Shown piece by piece: positions 1 to 6,988 of a stretch of DNA of 11,917 bases. Source of the DNA: Glomus cerebriforme (lineage: Eukaryota; Glomeromycota; Glomeromycetes; Glomerales; Glomeraceae); contig QKYT01001030.1 in assembly GCA_003550305.1 (NCBI GenBank), positions 1 to 11,917 on the forward strand. The letters run 5' to 3'. Below the pieces are notes generated by a model. It was not told where the DNA came from, did no database searches, and worked only from the letters and a program-made list of their open reading frames with translations. The first letter of the stretch is position 1. The number at the start of each line of letters is the position of its first letter. Made by a program: the position numbers and the translations under genes.

Positions 1-209
1 TTTATATTCCGTATTTCTTCATCTTGAACTTGTAAAAGATTCCTGATAAGCCATATCTGAAGCACTATAGATGGTTCTGAAGAGCCTATAAATCTAGCAA
101 TAGATAAGTCTAAGTTGAAAACTAATAACAAAGTGTGTTTAGCTAAAGTTAGTTTTTCTTGNTCTTTGAAAAGTAAGAAGTTTTTAAATAAAGCAAATTT
201 TTCATCCAT
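1..209 (-). CDS. Possible 5' end of a hypothetical protein gene, cut by the window edge
   Basis: Reading leftward from an ATG at 209-207, the frame stays open for 69 codons and runs off the window at position 1. An in-frame stop lies upstream at 231-233, so 209 is the first usable ATG. The peptide begins MDEKFALFKNFLLFK and continues with a Leu/Ile-rich stretch (LLLVFNLDLSIARF), then a mixed charged segment ending near QVQDEEIRN. One ambiguous base (162) falls inside it. I do not recognise the family, and no domain motif is visible. Base composition is less extreme than the spacer to its right, which favours coding. An open run of this length can still arise by chance a few times in 12 kb of such DNA. 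It could be a first exon or a pseudogene fragment. Confidence 0.4.
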   Translation of the reverse strand, partial: MDEKFALFKNFLLFKXQEKLTLAKHTLLLVFNLDLSIARFIGSSEPSIVLQIWLIRNLLQVQDEEIRNI

Positions 210-723
210 AATATAAAGGTGTTTCAGTAATTATATAGAGAGATGAGTAAAAGTGATGTTTAATTAAAAGAATTAAGAAGGTTAATTAATAAAAGTGGTG
301 TTTTGTCTTCGCTAAATTTTTGTCCAGAATTTTAGCAGAAAGAGTTTGAATCAAGATATTTAATTTCTTTATTATATTTATTATATTTAATATATTTATT
401 ATTTTTAGTATAGTTATGATAGTTAATATCTTTATATTATATTTTATTTTTGTATAAATATCCTGAGAATTTTATTAAGTTCTTTTCAGTTCTTGCAACT
501 TCAATTGAATAATAAAATAACTTTTACCTCAAAAATACTATACTGTTTACCAATTAAAGAGTGAACTGTACTCAATAAACATAAAATATTGTTACCTCTA
601 TCGTTATAAACTTAATTAATTTTTCATTTTCAAACATAAAGAAGAAAAGTTAAAGATAAAGGAATTAAGAGAATGATAAGATGTAACAACGTCTATTATT
701 ACTAAATCACATTATTAAATTTG
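210..723. other. AT-rich spacer without recognisable gene
   Basis: This stretch is dominated by TTTATTATATTTA-like sequence around 360-440 and mixed AT-rich DNA elsewhere. I saw no sustained reading frame, RNA gene or terminal inverted repeat in it. It may contain the promoter of the minus-strand gene fragment at 1-209, but no specific promoter element can be defended. Confidence 0.5.
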
Positions 724-784
724 TATTATTCATTACAAATTTTATTAGTTTGAATATTATTCATTTGAATTTTATCAGATTTGA
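724..784. repeat. Two-copy tandem repeat, 31-bp period
   Basis: Positions 724-753 (TATTATTCATTACAAATTTT, then TATTAGTTTGA-like sequence) are repeated at 755-784 with about five substitutions. No function is implied. It looks like a simple local duplication. Confidence 0.5.
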
Positions 785-998
785 GTGTAGAATTGCAGAT
801 TGCAAAGAGTAATGCAATTTAGCAAAAAAAAATTTAAGTTATAAAGAAGGTAAGTATTCAAATTCTTTTTAATTATCAATTTATTTTTAAATTTATTTTT
901 ACAACAAAAAAATGATCACTAATAATATCCCTCAACCATGTACAGTCACGTCAAAAAGTGTTGCCCAATTACTTACAGATGGAGGTTATAATTATTTA

Positions 999-1127
999 CC
1001 ACTATGGTTATCCCAGCATCCAGTGATCAGAGTTTGACAAATTAAGGCTTATTAGATTTATCTCACCAAGATGAGTCTAATGTTAGTTGAATCATGTCTT
1101 TAAGTCCAATAGATGCCAAGATATACC
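999..1127 (+). repeat. Internal repeat unit, copy A, of the Tc1-like element
   Basis: Copy A contains the core GCATCCAGTGATC followed by AAGGCTTATTAGATTTATCT and ends with ATGCCAAGATATAC. The same order of blocks is found inverted at 1331-1458 (copy C) and, more diverged, in the same direction at 1189-1303 (copy B). The left-arm position just inside the terminal repeat matches the mirrored position of copy C inside the other half. Confidence 0.65.
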
Positions 1128-1188
1128 TCCAAACATACTTTACCTGAAAATTTTTTGAAACTCTGAATTTTATAAAATTGGGAATAGC

Positions 1189-1458
1189 TCACTATTCAGT
1201 GATTCGATTTTGATAATCAAAGGCTCATTGGATTAGTCTTGTTGAGACGTATTGAATGGTGACCAGCCCATGTGTATAACATCGATATATCACAAGATAA
1301 TGGCCAAAACATCTAAATTATATTTTAATGTATATCTTGGCATATATTAATCCTAGAGATATGAACTGACCACCATTCAATTCATATTGATGAGACGAAT
1401 CCAATGAGCCCTTATTCGCCAAATTTGGATCACTGGATGCCAAGATAATCACGAGTGG
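1189..1458. repeat. Facing repeat copies B and C: imperfect hairpin inside the Tc1-like element
   Basis: Copy B (1189-1303) reads CAGTGATTCG … GGCTCATTGGATTAGTCT … TTGAATGGTGACCAG. Copy C on the minus strand (1458 down to 1331) reads CAGTGATCCA … GGCTCATTGGATTCGTCT … TTGAATGGTGGTCAG. The two arms face each other across about 27 bp, so the transcript or single strand could fold into a hairpin of over 100 imperfect pairs. A short minus-strand frame over this region is explained by the repeat and is not treated as a gene. Confidence 0.65.
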
Positions 1459-2309
1459 CAAGATAATTATAGATTTCATCTTTAAGCAAAAATCAGCTAA
1501 AATTAAATAAAATTGCAACTACTGATTTGACAATAAATTTATTTGTTTTAAACAAAGTAGAGAATAATTAGAAATGAATCAATATATTATCCAGAAGTGT
1601 GACCTTCACCCAAGAGCTGTAGGCGAACTTAAAACTGTGCTGAAAAAAAAATGAAAATTTAAATAATTCTGTTTTTAGGAAAGCTGCCACCCTGGGATTA
1701 TGAAAATTTGATGTAGTATGAGAAGCAAACTAGATATAAATTTTTTACTAATATATATACTGGTGAAAAAATACAAATATATTTATTTTTGTCTTCATTT
1801 TCAAATCGGGCGTTACTTTCTGACGTGACTGTACATTAACTATAACCAAGTTAGAATTATCTGGATGGATGAGAAATGTTTATATTTATTAAATCAAAGG
1901 ATGGCTAAAAATAATAAATATTGGATAGATATTTTTATTTTTTTAATAGATTTATTTAATTAATTAAACAAATGACAATAACTTTTATTGTTTATTTTGA
2001 TTGAATATTAGGAGTTAGATTATAGAAATAAAATAGAATACTAGAGAAGAATTGCAGATAAAATTAATAATTATTTCAGAATTAGGTTCATAGCATTACA
2101 GATAAAACAAAAATAGAAGAACCTAATCTGAGAACATTTGGTAAGTATTTTAGATTAATTTATTAATATATACATATTAATATCATTTAAACTTTTTAGG
2201 ATAAGGTGTCATTTAGATTGGAAGACCATTTGGGATGAAATACCCAGAATGGGTGAAATTTTTATGATTTGTTTGAGTAGGGTCCTTGGAAGATAGAGGT
2301 ATGCTCTGA

Positions 2310-2475
2310 AATCTGATCAATCTGAATATCTGATCATCCATCTGAAAATTAATCAGATTCAGATTGATCCATTTGTACCACTGGATTGACCAGATGGTTC
2401 AACAGATATCTGGTCAATTTGATGATTTATTTATATCACCAGATTTACCAGATCTACCAGATTTTTTATAAAACT
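2310..2475. repeat. Left subterminal cluster of ATCTG/CAGAT motifs
   Basis: About twelve ATCTG or CAGAT pentamers occur in roughly 165 bp, many extended to CCAGAT or its complement ATCTGG, often as GATCAATCTG. Such clustering in both orientations next to a hAT terminus resembles transposase-binding arrays, which is an inference from the superfamily. Confidence 0.6.
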
Positions 2476-2504
2476 TTACATACTGTAATTGAAGATGGAT
2501 AAAG

Positions 2505-3240
2505 AGTCACTCCTACAAAAAGAAAAAAAAAGAACGTTAGCAACGTTCTTATATTAAAGTTTAATAACCACCCCCTTTAATTACTTCTAGGAGCTGAGCC
2601 AAAGAATTCATTTCTACAAAAAAAGAAAAGAAAAATGAACATTAATAAACATTCTTGTATAATAAAATAAAAAAGAAACATCCCCCTCCACCCCATTTAT
2701 TCCATTTACCTCATTTACCTTCAGGAGCTGAGCTGAAGAGTTCGTTCCTACAAAAAAGAAAAAAAAATGAACATTAATAAACGTTCTTATATAATAAAAT
2801 AAAAAAGAAACACCTCCCCCTCCACCCCTTTTTACCTTATTTATCTTCAGGAGCTGAGCTGAAGTGTTCATTTCTATAAAAAAGAAAAAAAAAGAATATT
2901 AGTAATATTCTTATATTAAAGTTTAATAACCACCTCCCTTTAATTACCTCCAGGAGTCAAACTGAAGTGTTCGTTCCTATAAAAAAGAAAAAAAAGAATA
3001 TTAGCAACATTCTTATATTAAAGTTTAATAACCACCCCTTCAATTACCTTCAGGAGTTGAGCCAAAATGTTCATTCCTATAAAAAAAAAAAAAAAAGAAT
3101 GTTAGCAATGTTCTTATATTAAAGTTTAATAACTACCCCTCTTCAATTACCTCTAGGAGCTGAGCTGAAGAGTTCTTTTCTATAAAAAAGAATAAAAAAG
3201 AATGTTAATAAACATTCTTATGTATTAAAATAAAAAAAAA
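2505..3240. repeat. Minisatellite of about seven 100-134-bp units inside the hAT-like element
   Basis: The anchor AGGAGCTGAG (or a near variant) recurs at 2589, 2723, 2849, 2952, 3052 and 3155, giving steps of 134, 126, 103, 100 and 103 bp. Short units contain TTAAAGTTTAATAACCACC. Long units contain AATAAAATAAAAAAGAAAC plus a CCCCCTCCACCCC tract. The order is short, long, long, short, short, short, partial long. Every unit carries an A/G-rich tract followed by a small inverted repeat of GAACGTT type. The open minus-strand frame at 2614-2871 is a by-product of these repeats. Confidence 0.85.
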
Positions 3241-3264
3241 CTACCAAAAACAAAAAAATAAAAA

Positions 3265-3420
3265 AAATATCAGATTTGACCAGATTATCTGATCAATCTG
3301 GTCAATCCAATCATCCATGTAACATCTGATCAATCTGGTATTATCCAACAGATCCATTTGGATTATCCAAAATCTATTCATTCCTTAATCCAGATTATCC
3401 AATCCATTCAAAAATGGATG
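3265..3420. repeat. Right subterminal cluster of CAGAT/ATCTG motifs
   Basis: About eight CAGAT or ATCTG pentamers occur here, including CCAGATTATCTG and GATCAATCTGG, mirroring the left cluster at 2310-2475. They lie just inside the right terminal inverted repeat of the hAT-like element and probably serve the same binding role. Confidence 0.55.
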
Positions 3421-3463
3421 ACAGTTTGAACGGATTTCACCGGAGCATACCTCTATTGGAGAA

Positions 3464-3912
3464 AACCAGGTAATAAAATTATAAATTATATCTGATATCT
3501 GTAAAATTATATGTATATCTTGAAATTAATGATTACAATTAAAATATTTATAATATAGTACCTATTGATGAATAGATTCACAAAGTATTCACAGATTTAC
3601 AAAATGGAGAAAGATAAAAAATTATTATTATTATATATATGTTAAGTTTTATAAATAATAAATCAACAGATTAAAGTAATTAATAAATTAAAGTCTTTGG
3701 TTAGACTTTATTAAAAAAAAATTTGTTTAACTACTGATTTTATTATAGTACCTAATAATTTTGAAAGCATATTGTATATAAACTGATTTATAAATTTACA
3801 TGATCAATTCTATCATTGTGTAAAAAATTTTTTTTTTAAGCAGAAATTTTCTAATATGGAAAAAGAAATAAATATAAATTAATACTTTGAAAGGAAATTT
3901 AAAGATATGATG
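3464..3912. other. AT-rich spacer with one small hairpin
   Basis: No coding frame or mobile-element end is visible. A perfect 7-bp stem (AAAGTCT at 3690-3696, AGACTTT at 3703-3709, 6-base loop) is followed by a run of A. Its arrangement is unremarkable for such AT-rich DNA. Confidence 0.45.
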
Positions 3913-4155
3913 TAATTTTTATTAATTTTTATTGGTTTTTACATACAATTCTAAGAAATATTCTCATATTATTTTGTAAAGTTCAGAAATAATTTCATGT
4001 AAAATTAAAGTTAATTCTTATNATATAATTTTTGTTAATTTTTATTGGTTTTTGTGTTTAAATTTTCTTTTCTCAGAAATATTCTCATGTTATTTTGTAA
4101 ATTTCAGAAATAATTTCAGTAATAAATTCTCATAATTATTGTAAAGTTCAGAATT
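3913..4155. repeat. Degenerate direct repeat, about 113-121-bp period, two copies plus a partial third
   Basis: Copy 1 (3913-4000) and copy 2 (4026-4118) share the blocks TTAATTTTTATTGGTTTTT, AGAAATATTCTCAT and TTCAGAAATAATTTCA in order. Copy 2 has about eight extra bases in the middle. A third partial copy (4126-4155) keeps only AATTCTCAT, TTGTAAAGTTCAGAA and nearby bases. One ambiguous base (4022) sits just before copy 2. Confidence 0.7.
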
Positions 4156-5033
4156 TTTTTTTTTGAATCTAATTTGTTATATATATCTNCTTGATTTTTT
4201 TAAAACAATTGTTATTCTTTCAAAAAAATTAAATATTGTAAGATTAGGCAACATGAAGTAATAAAATTGGTGCTTATAACCAGCCAGGTCAATCTGTATT
4301 AAATTTTAAAAAAAAATTTTATATATTATTACTATACCGGGTACAATTTTTTAAAAAAAAATAGAAAAAAATTTCATATGAATTTTACATATAAAATTTT
4401 TTGAAAAAAAATTAAAATCTGGGTTGCCAGGTCATTTTCAAAATTTTTATGTTATGAAAACCAATAAATTAAGTTTGTATGGTCTTATTATTATCATTTA
4501 GAATTTAACTACAAGAATTTTGATAAAGGTGAGTTATTGTTTATTGCAATAAAGGCTTTTTTTACGATTGAGTTTATGGGACTACCCATACACATATATG
4601 TTTAAAGTTTTCCAAATATACTTCTATTTGTCAGGATTCTTTGTGAATTTAGATGAAATCTGGTATTTGTACCTGAGTAAGTATAAATGAGCATTCTGAA
4701 ATCAGCCTAGTAATTCAGTAATTCACTTATCTGAGTGATCATAGAATAATCTTTTTTTTCTTCTAGATTATTATTGATATTCAACAAGTAGTTAAACTTA
4801 TGGTCAAACAAATTCTCTAATGAACTGGTATTTCTATTACCTTCTTTCTAAAACAAATAAATCAGTTACAGCATCTGATCAAATTTGCGTGACCTTTTTT
4901 TGATAATAAATTAAAGTATAATTGCAATTTAGGAATTTTGTTACTTTAAAGTTTGAAATAATAAAACATGAAACATGAACATTTATTATTAATTATAATC
5001 ACATTTGAAGTAAATTTAAATATTAAATTGTCT
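4156..5033. other. AT-rich spacer, no supported gene
   Basis: The stretch holds long A and T runs (4300-4410), a perfect TTCATATGAA palindrome at 4373-4382, and the 9-mer GCCAGGTCA twice (4283-4291 and 4426-4434). An ATG at 4598 opens only 30 codons. It lies in a frame open from about 4552, but this length is expected by chance. I see no gene, RNA or element boundary. Confidence 0.45.
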
Positions 5034-5344
5034 TTTAAGTAACAGTACTTGTTCTGCCATTTCAATAAAGTAGAAAGAGTTTTTAAAATTTTTTTATAAT
5101 TGATATTTCATATTCTTTTTATTTTATGATAAAAAAAATAAACTTATTTTAAGAATAATGTCATCATGTTGTTTGTCCATTTCAATAAAAGGAAAAAAAA
5201 GAACAAAAAGAACAAAAATTTCAAAGAGGAGTGAGAAAATTTTTTTAAAATTACCCATTTTAAGAATAACATCGTCATATTTTATTTGTCTATTTCAACA
5301 AAAGAAAAAAAGAAAAAGTTTGAAGAGGAAGTGAGAAGATTTTG
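5034..5344. repeat. Degenerate direct repeat, about 112-bp period
   Basis: Copy 1 (5144-5242) and copy 2 (5256-5344) share the order ATTTTAAGAATAA, CATATTT/CATGTTG, TTTGTCYATTTCAAYAAAA, a purine tract, then GAGGARGTGAGAA. A partial upstream relative (5034-5080) keeps only TTTAAGTAACA and CCATTTCAATAAAGTAGAAAG. The function is unknown. Confidence 0.65.
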
Positions 5345-5540
5345 AAAATAATCAATATTTATTAACTATTTCAGGCAGTTTATCATATTTTTAAATTTAC
5401 AAAATTGCTGTTACATATTTAGTGTTACAAAAATTAAGATCATAAGATTTATGTCTTATCATTTTAGTCTAATAGTCTAAATAAATAATACTAATTAAAC
5501 TGGTTTTAAACCAAGTCAGAACTGAACTACCATTCTGCTT

Positions 5541-5582
5541 GAGCTGTTCAGTTTGACTTGAAAATGAACTGACGTTCAGCTC
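5541..5582. repeat. Imperfect hairpin in a CAGTTC-rich patch
   Basis: GAGCTG (5541-5546) pairs with CAGCTC (5577-5582). Inside it TCAGTT can pair with AACTGA, separated by short bulges. The surrounding 5510-5610 is unusually rich in CAGTT, CTGAAC and related words, so it may be the degraded end of a small inverted-repeat element. Confidence 0.45.
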
Positions 5583-5800
5583 AGAAACTGACTCTGAGTC
5601 GCTCAATTTGGAACTTTCCCTATCCTTATCCATCGATCAAGCTACCTGATCAAATTATCCAAGCTAACAAAAAAGTGGTATGTGATTTGTTTACATTGCA
5701 CAATTTAAAATCCATCAGTGATTTGCTGTTCCATAATTTTAGTCTAACTATGAATATATTACTAAACAAAATGATGATTATTTTCTTAACTAAACTTAAA
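5573..5800 (+). pseudogene. Open 76-codon stretch, possible gene fragment
   Basis: Between a TGA at 5570-5572 and a TAA at 5801-5803 the frame is open for 76 codons, with no early ATG (the first Met is near codon 60). The translation has coding-like variety, for example LPDQIIQANKKVVCDLFTLH and a later Met/Leu/Ile-rich tail. I recognise no family. The start overlaps the CAGTTC-rich hairpin patch. By a rough estimate one or two runs of this length are expected by chance in a 12-kb window of this composition, so it could be nothing. Confidence 0.25.
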
Positions 5801-5886
5801 TAAGCTAAGAGTGAGAAGGTAACACAATTTAAAATTATTTATTCAGGATAATCTAAACCTCTACAGATCAGCATGAATTTTTTTAG

Positions 5887-6161
5887 CCCTATGAAAAAAG
5901 AATGTCCGGAAATTGCCACCAAAATTGTCCGGGTGCGTCCAGAAAATGTTCCACATGTCCAGAAAATGACCAGAAAATTGCAATATTCCAGACACTGAGA
6001 TATTGCAATATTTTAGAAAATGTCCTGAAAATGTCTAGACGAGTTAATGTCTGTGTCTGGAATATTGCAGTTTTCCAGACATTTTCTGGACGTGTGGGAC
6101 ATTTTCTGGACGCACCTGGACAATTTTGGTGGCAATTTCCGGACATTCTTTTTTCATAGGG
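5887..6161. mobile_element. Foldback MITE, 275 bp, flanked by TAG
   Basis: Two arms of about 110 bp, roughly 93% complementary, enclose a loop of about 55 bp. Both ends begin CCCTATGAAAAAAGAATGTC, and the first 44 bases of each arm are identical. TAG flanks both sides (5884-5886 and 6162-6164), consistent with a 3-bp target duplication as in PIF/Harbinger-like elements, although TAG is not the usual TWA. Inside each arm GTCCAGAAAATG occurs twice, about 20 bp apart, with weaker copies in the loop. Because the element is palindromic, both strands carry an 85-codon open frame (5902-6159 plus, 5889-6146 minus) with nearly the same start, MSGNCHQNCPGASRKC. I treat these as by-products, not genes. 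No transposase is encoded. Confidence 0.88.
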
Positions 6162-6334
6162 TAGTAGATAGATTTGGCAAATCTTAATTTTTTTTTAATA
6201 AATGTATTTTTGTAAAATAGACTTTTTTTAATATAATACTATTATAAATAATGATGTTTATTATAAAGCTATTTTATATTCTTGTGTTATAATGGGACAA
6301 ATATAACAAATGGCTGAGTGATGGCTAGAGTTTA

Positions 6335-6363
6335 GAACTGGTTTTATTTTTTGAAACCAGTTT
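6335..6363. repeat. Hairpin with AACTGGTTT/AAACCAGTT stem
   Basis: AACTGGTTT (6336-6344) pairs perfectly with AAACCAGTT (6354-6362) across a 9-base T-rich loop. The same 10-mer AAACCAGTTT also occurs at 6514-6523 and as its complement at 5497-5506. Confidence 0.6.
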
Positions 6364-6416
6364 GTATTAAAATCATTACCAAGCATAACTTTATTATGTT
6401 AATTCTGGCTGAAATT

Positions 6417-6446
6417 GGTTGATCAGTTATGTTAAACTGATCACAA
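6417..6446. repeat. Hairpin with TGATCAGTT/AACTGATCA stem
   Basis: TGATCAGTT (6420-6428) and AACTGATCA (6435-6443) form a perfect 9-bp stem with loop ATGTTA. The stem extends with a one-base bulge to GGT/ACAAC on the outside. It may be part of a small degraded inverted-repeat element. The following DNA (6447-6601) is open on the plus strand but has no ATG. Confidence 0.55.
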
Positions 6447-6601
6447 CTTATCATCAACTTTATAGGCTAATCCCAGCTATATTTAAATTCAGTCCAAATG
6501 ATCAACCAGATATAAACCAGTTTTTACTATGGCTTGGTATAATATGGCGCAGAAATGCTTTTTTGCTGCAGTCACCTTTAATACAATTTAAAATAAGTTA
6601 A

Positions 6602-6988
6602 ATTGATTTCTGATTTATTTTTAATTATTCATTATTACAAAGTTTGAAATATGTTTGATAAGATATGGACTTATCAATAATATATTAAAGGATGACAATC
6701 CAAATATAAGCGATCTGTGATACTTTTCATTACTGAAATTTAGTGGACCCATTATTTAAAAATAAAAATTACTGTATTTGGTGTTAAAAATGTTATTTTT
6801 GAATATTAAAATTCTAAATTTCTGTTAGATTTAAATTTTACAATTAAGTTTGAAAGTGTTTTCCGCATTATATCATTAATATTCTTAATTATTTATTGAA
6901 TCTTTTTTTTTAATGTATGATCACAATATTCATAAAATAAATTTTACAATTTGTAAATAAAAATGGTAGAGTTTTTCCCTATAGACTA
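6602..6988. other. AT-rich spacer, nothing recognised
   Basis: No frame, inverted repeat or motif stands out in this stretch. It lies just downstream of the end of the minus-strand pseudogene. Confidence 0.45.

Larger units (their letters stand above)
943..1831. mobile_element. Non-autonomous Tc1/mariner-type element, 889 bp, with TA target duplication
   Basis: The ends are inverted repeats of about 30 bp. The left end begins CAGTCACGTCAAAAAGTG at 943, and the right end, read on the minus strand from 1831, begins CAGTCACGTCAGAAAGTA. Both then continue to a GCCC block. TA dinucleotides flank it at 941-942 and 1832-1833. The CAGT terminus plus TA duplication is the hallmark of the Tc1/mariner superfamily. 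The reconstructed empty site ATG-TA-CAT is itself palindromic. No transposase frame with D,D,E/D motifs is readable inside, so movement would need a transposase from elsewhere. The interior consists largely of three diverged copies of one repeat unit (999-1458), followed by unrelated AT-rich DNA (1460-1800). Confidence 0.85.
912..2285 (+). pseudogene. Possible decayed coding remnant interrupted by the Tc1-like element
   Basis: An ATG at 912 opens a short frame that enters the Tc1-like element and stops inside it. If the element and one TA copy are mentally removed, the same frame continues into 1834-1889 (…LTITKLELSGWMRNVY) and stops at 1890-1892. A one-base frame change then gives a further coding-looking run (LYLLNQRMAKNNKYW…) to 1961. 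More short fragments follow at about 2092-2160 (ITDKTKIEEPNLRTFG) and 2220-2285 (IGRPFGMKYPEWVKFL, then stops). The family is not recognised. The fragments are short, lie in different frames, and could be chance. I list them because both neighbouring transposon insertions flank or split this zone. Confidence 0.2.
2294..3455. mobile_element. Non-autonomous hAT-like element, 1162 bp, with probable 8-bp target duplication
   Basis: The left end at 2294 reads TAGAGGTATGCTC-TG-AAATC. The right end, read on the minus strand from 3455, reads TAGAGGTATGCTCCGGTGAAATC, so the outer 13 bases are identical. The flanks are TTGGAAGA (2286-2293) and TTGGAGAA (3456-3463), an 8-bp repeat with two mismatches. 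A TAGAG-type terminus with an 8-bp duplication is typical of the hAT superfamily. Dense subterminal CAGAT/ATCTG motifs on both sides support this, because hAT transposases bind repeated subterminal motifs. There is no transposase. The centre (about 2505-3240) is a minisatellite instead. The degraded duplication suggests an old insertion. Confidence 0.75.

Noticed and set aside
1318..1518. 66-codon minus-strand open frame
   Set aside because: It lies almost wholly in internal repeat copy C of the Tc1-like element and reads the repeat sequence. There is no protein motif.
2614..2871. 85-codon minus-strand frame with internal repeats and a Gly run
   Set aside because: It is two minisatellite units read in frame. 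Its wording follows the DNA repeat (poly-Phe from T runs, poly-Gly from the CCCCCTCC tract).
4275..4440. Possible small element with repeated GCCAGGTCA and A/T-run palindromes
   Set aside because: The 9-mers are direct, not inverted, no target duplication is visible, and the runs are expected in AT-rich DNA.
5889..6159. Overlapping 85-codon frames on both strands
   Set aside because: They are mirror products of the foldback MITE arms. No selection or start context supports a protein.
6413..6601. 62-codon plus-strand open stretch with two Trp residues
   Set aside because: It has no ATG (the apparent start is TTG, unlikely in a fungus), overlaps a hairpin and matches no family I know. A gene fragment cannot be excluded.
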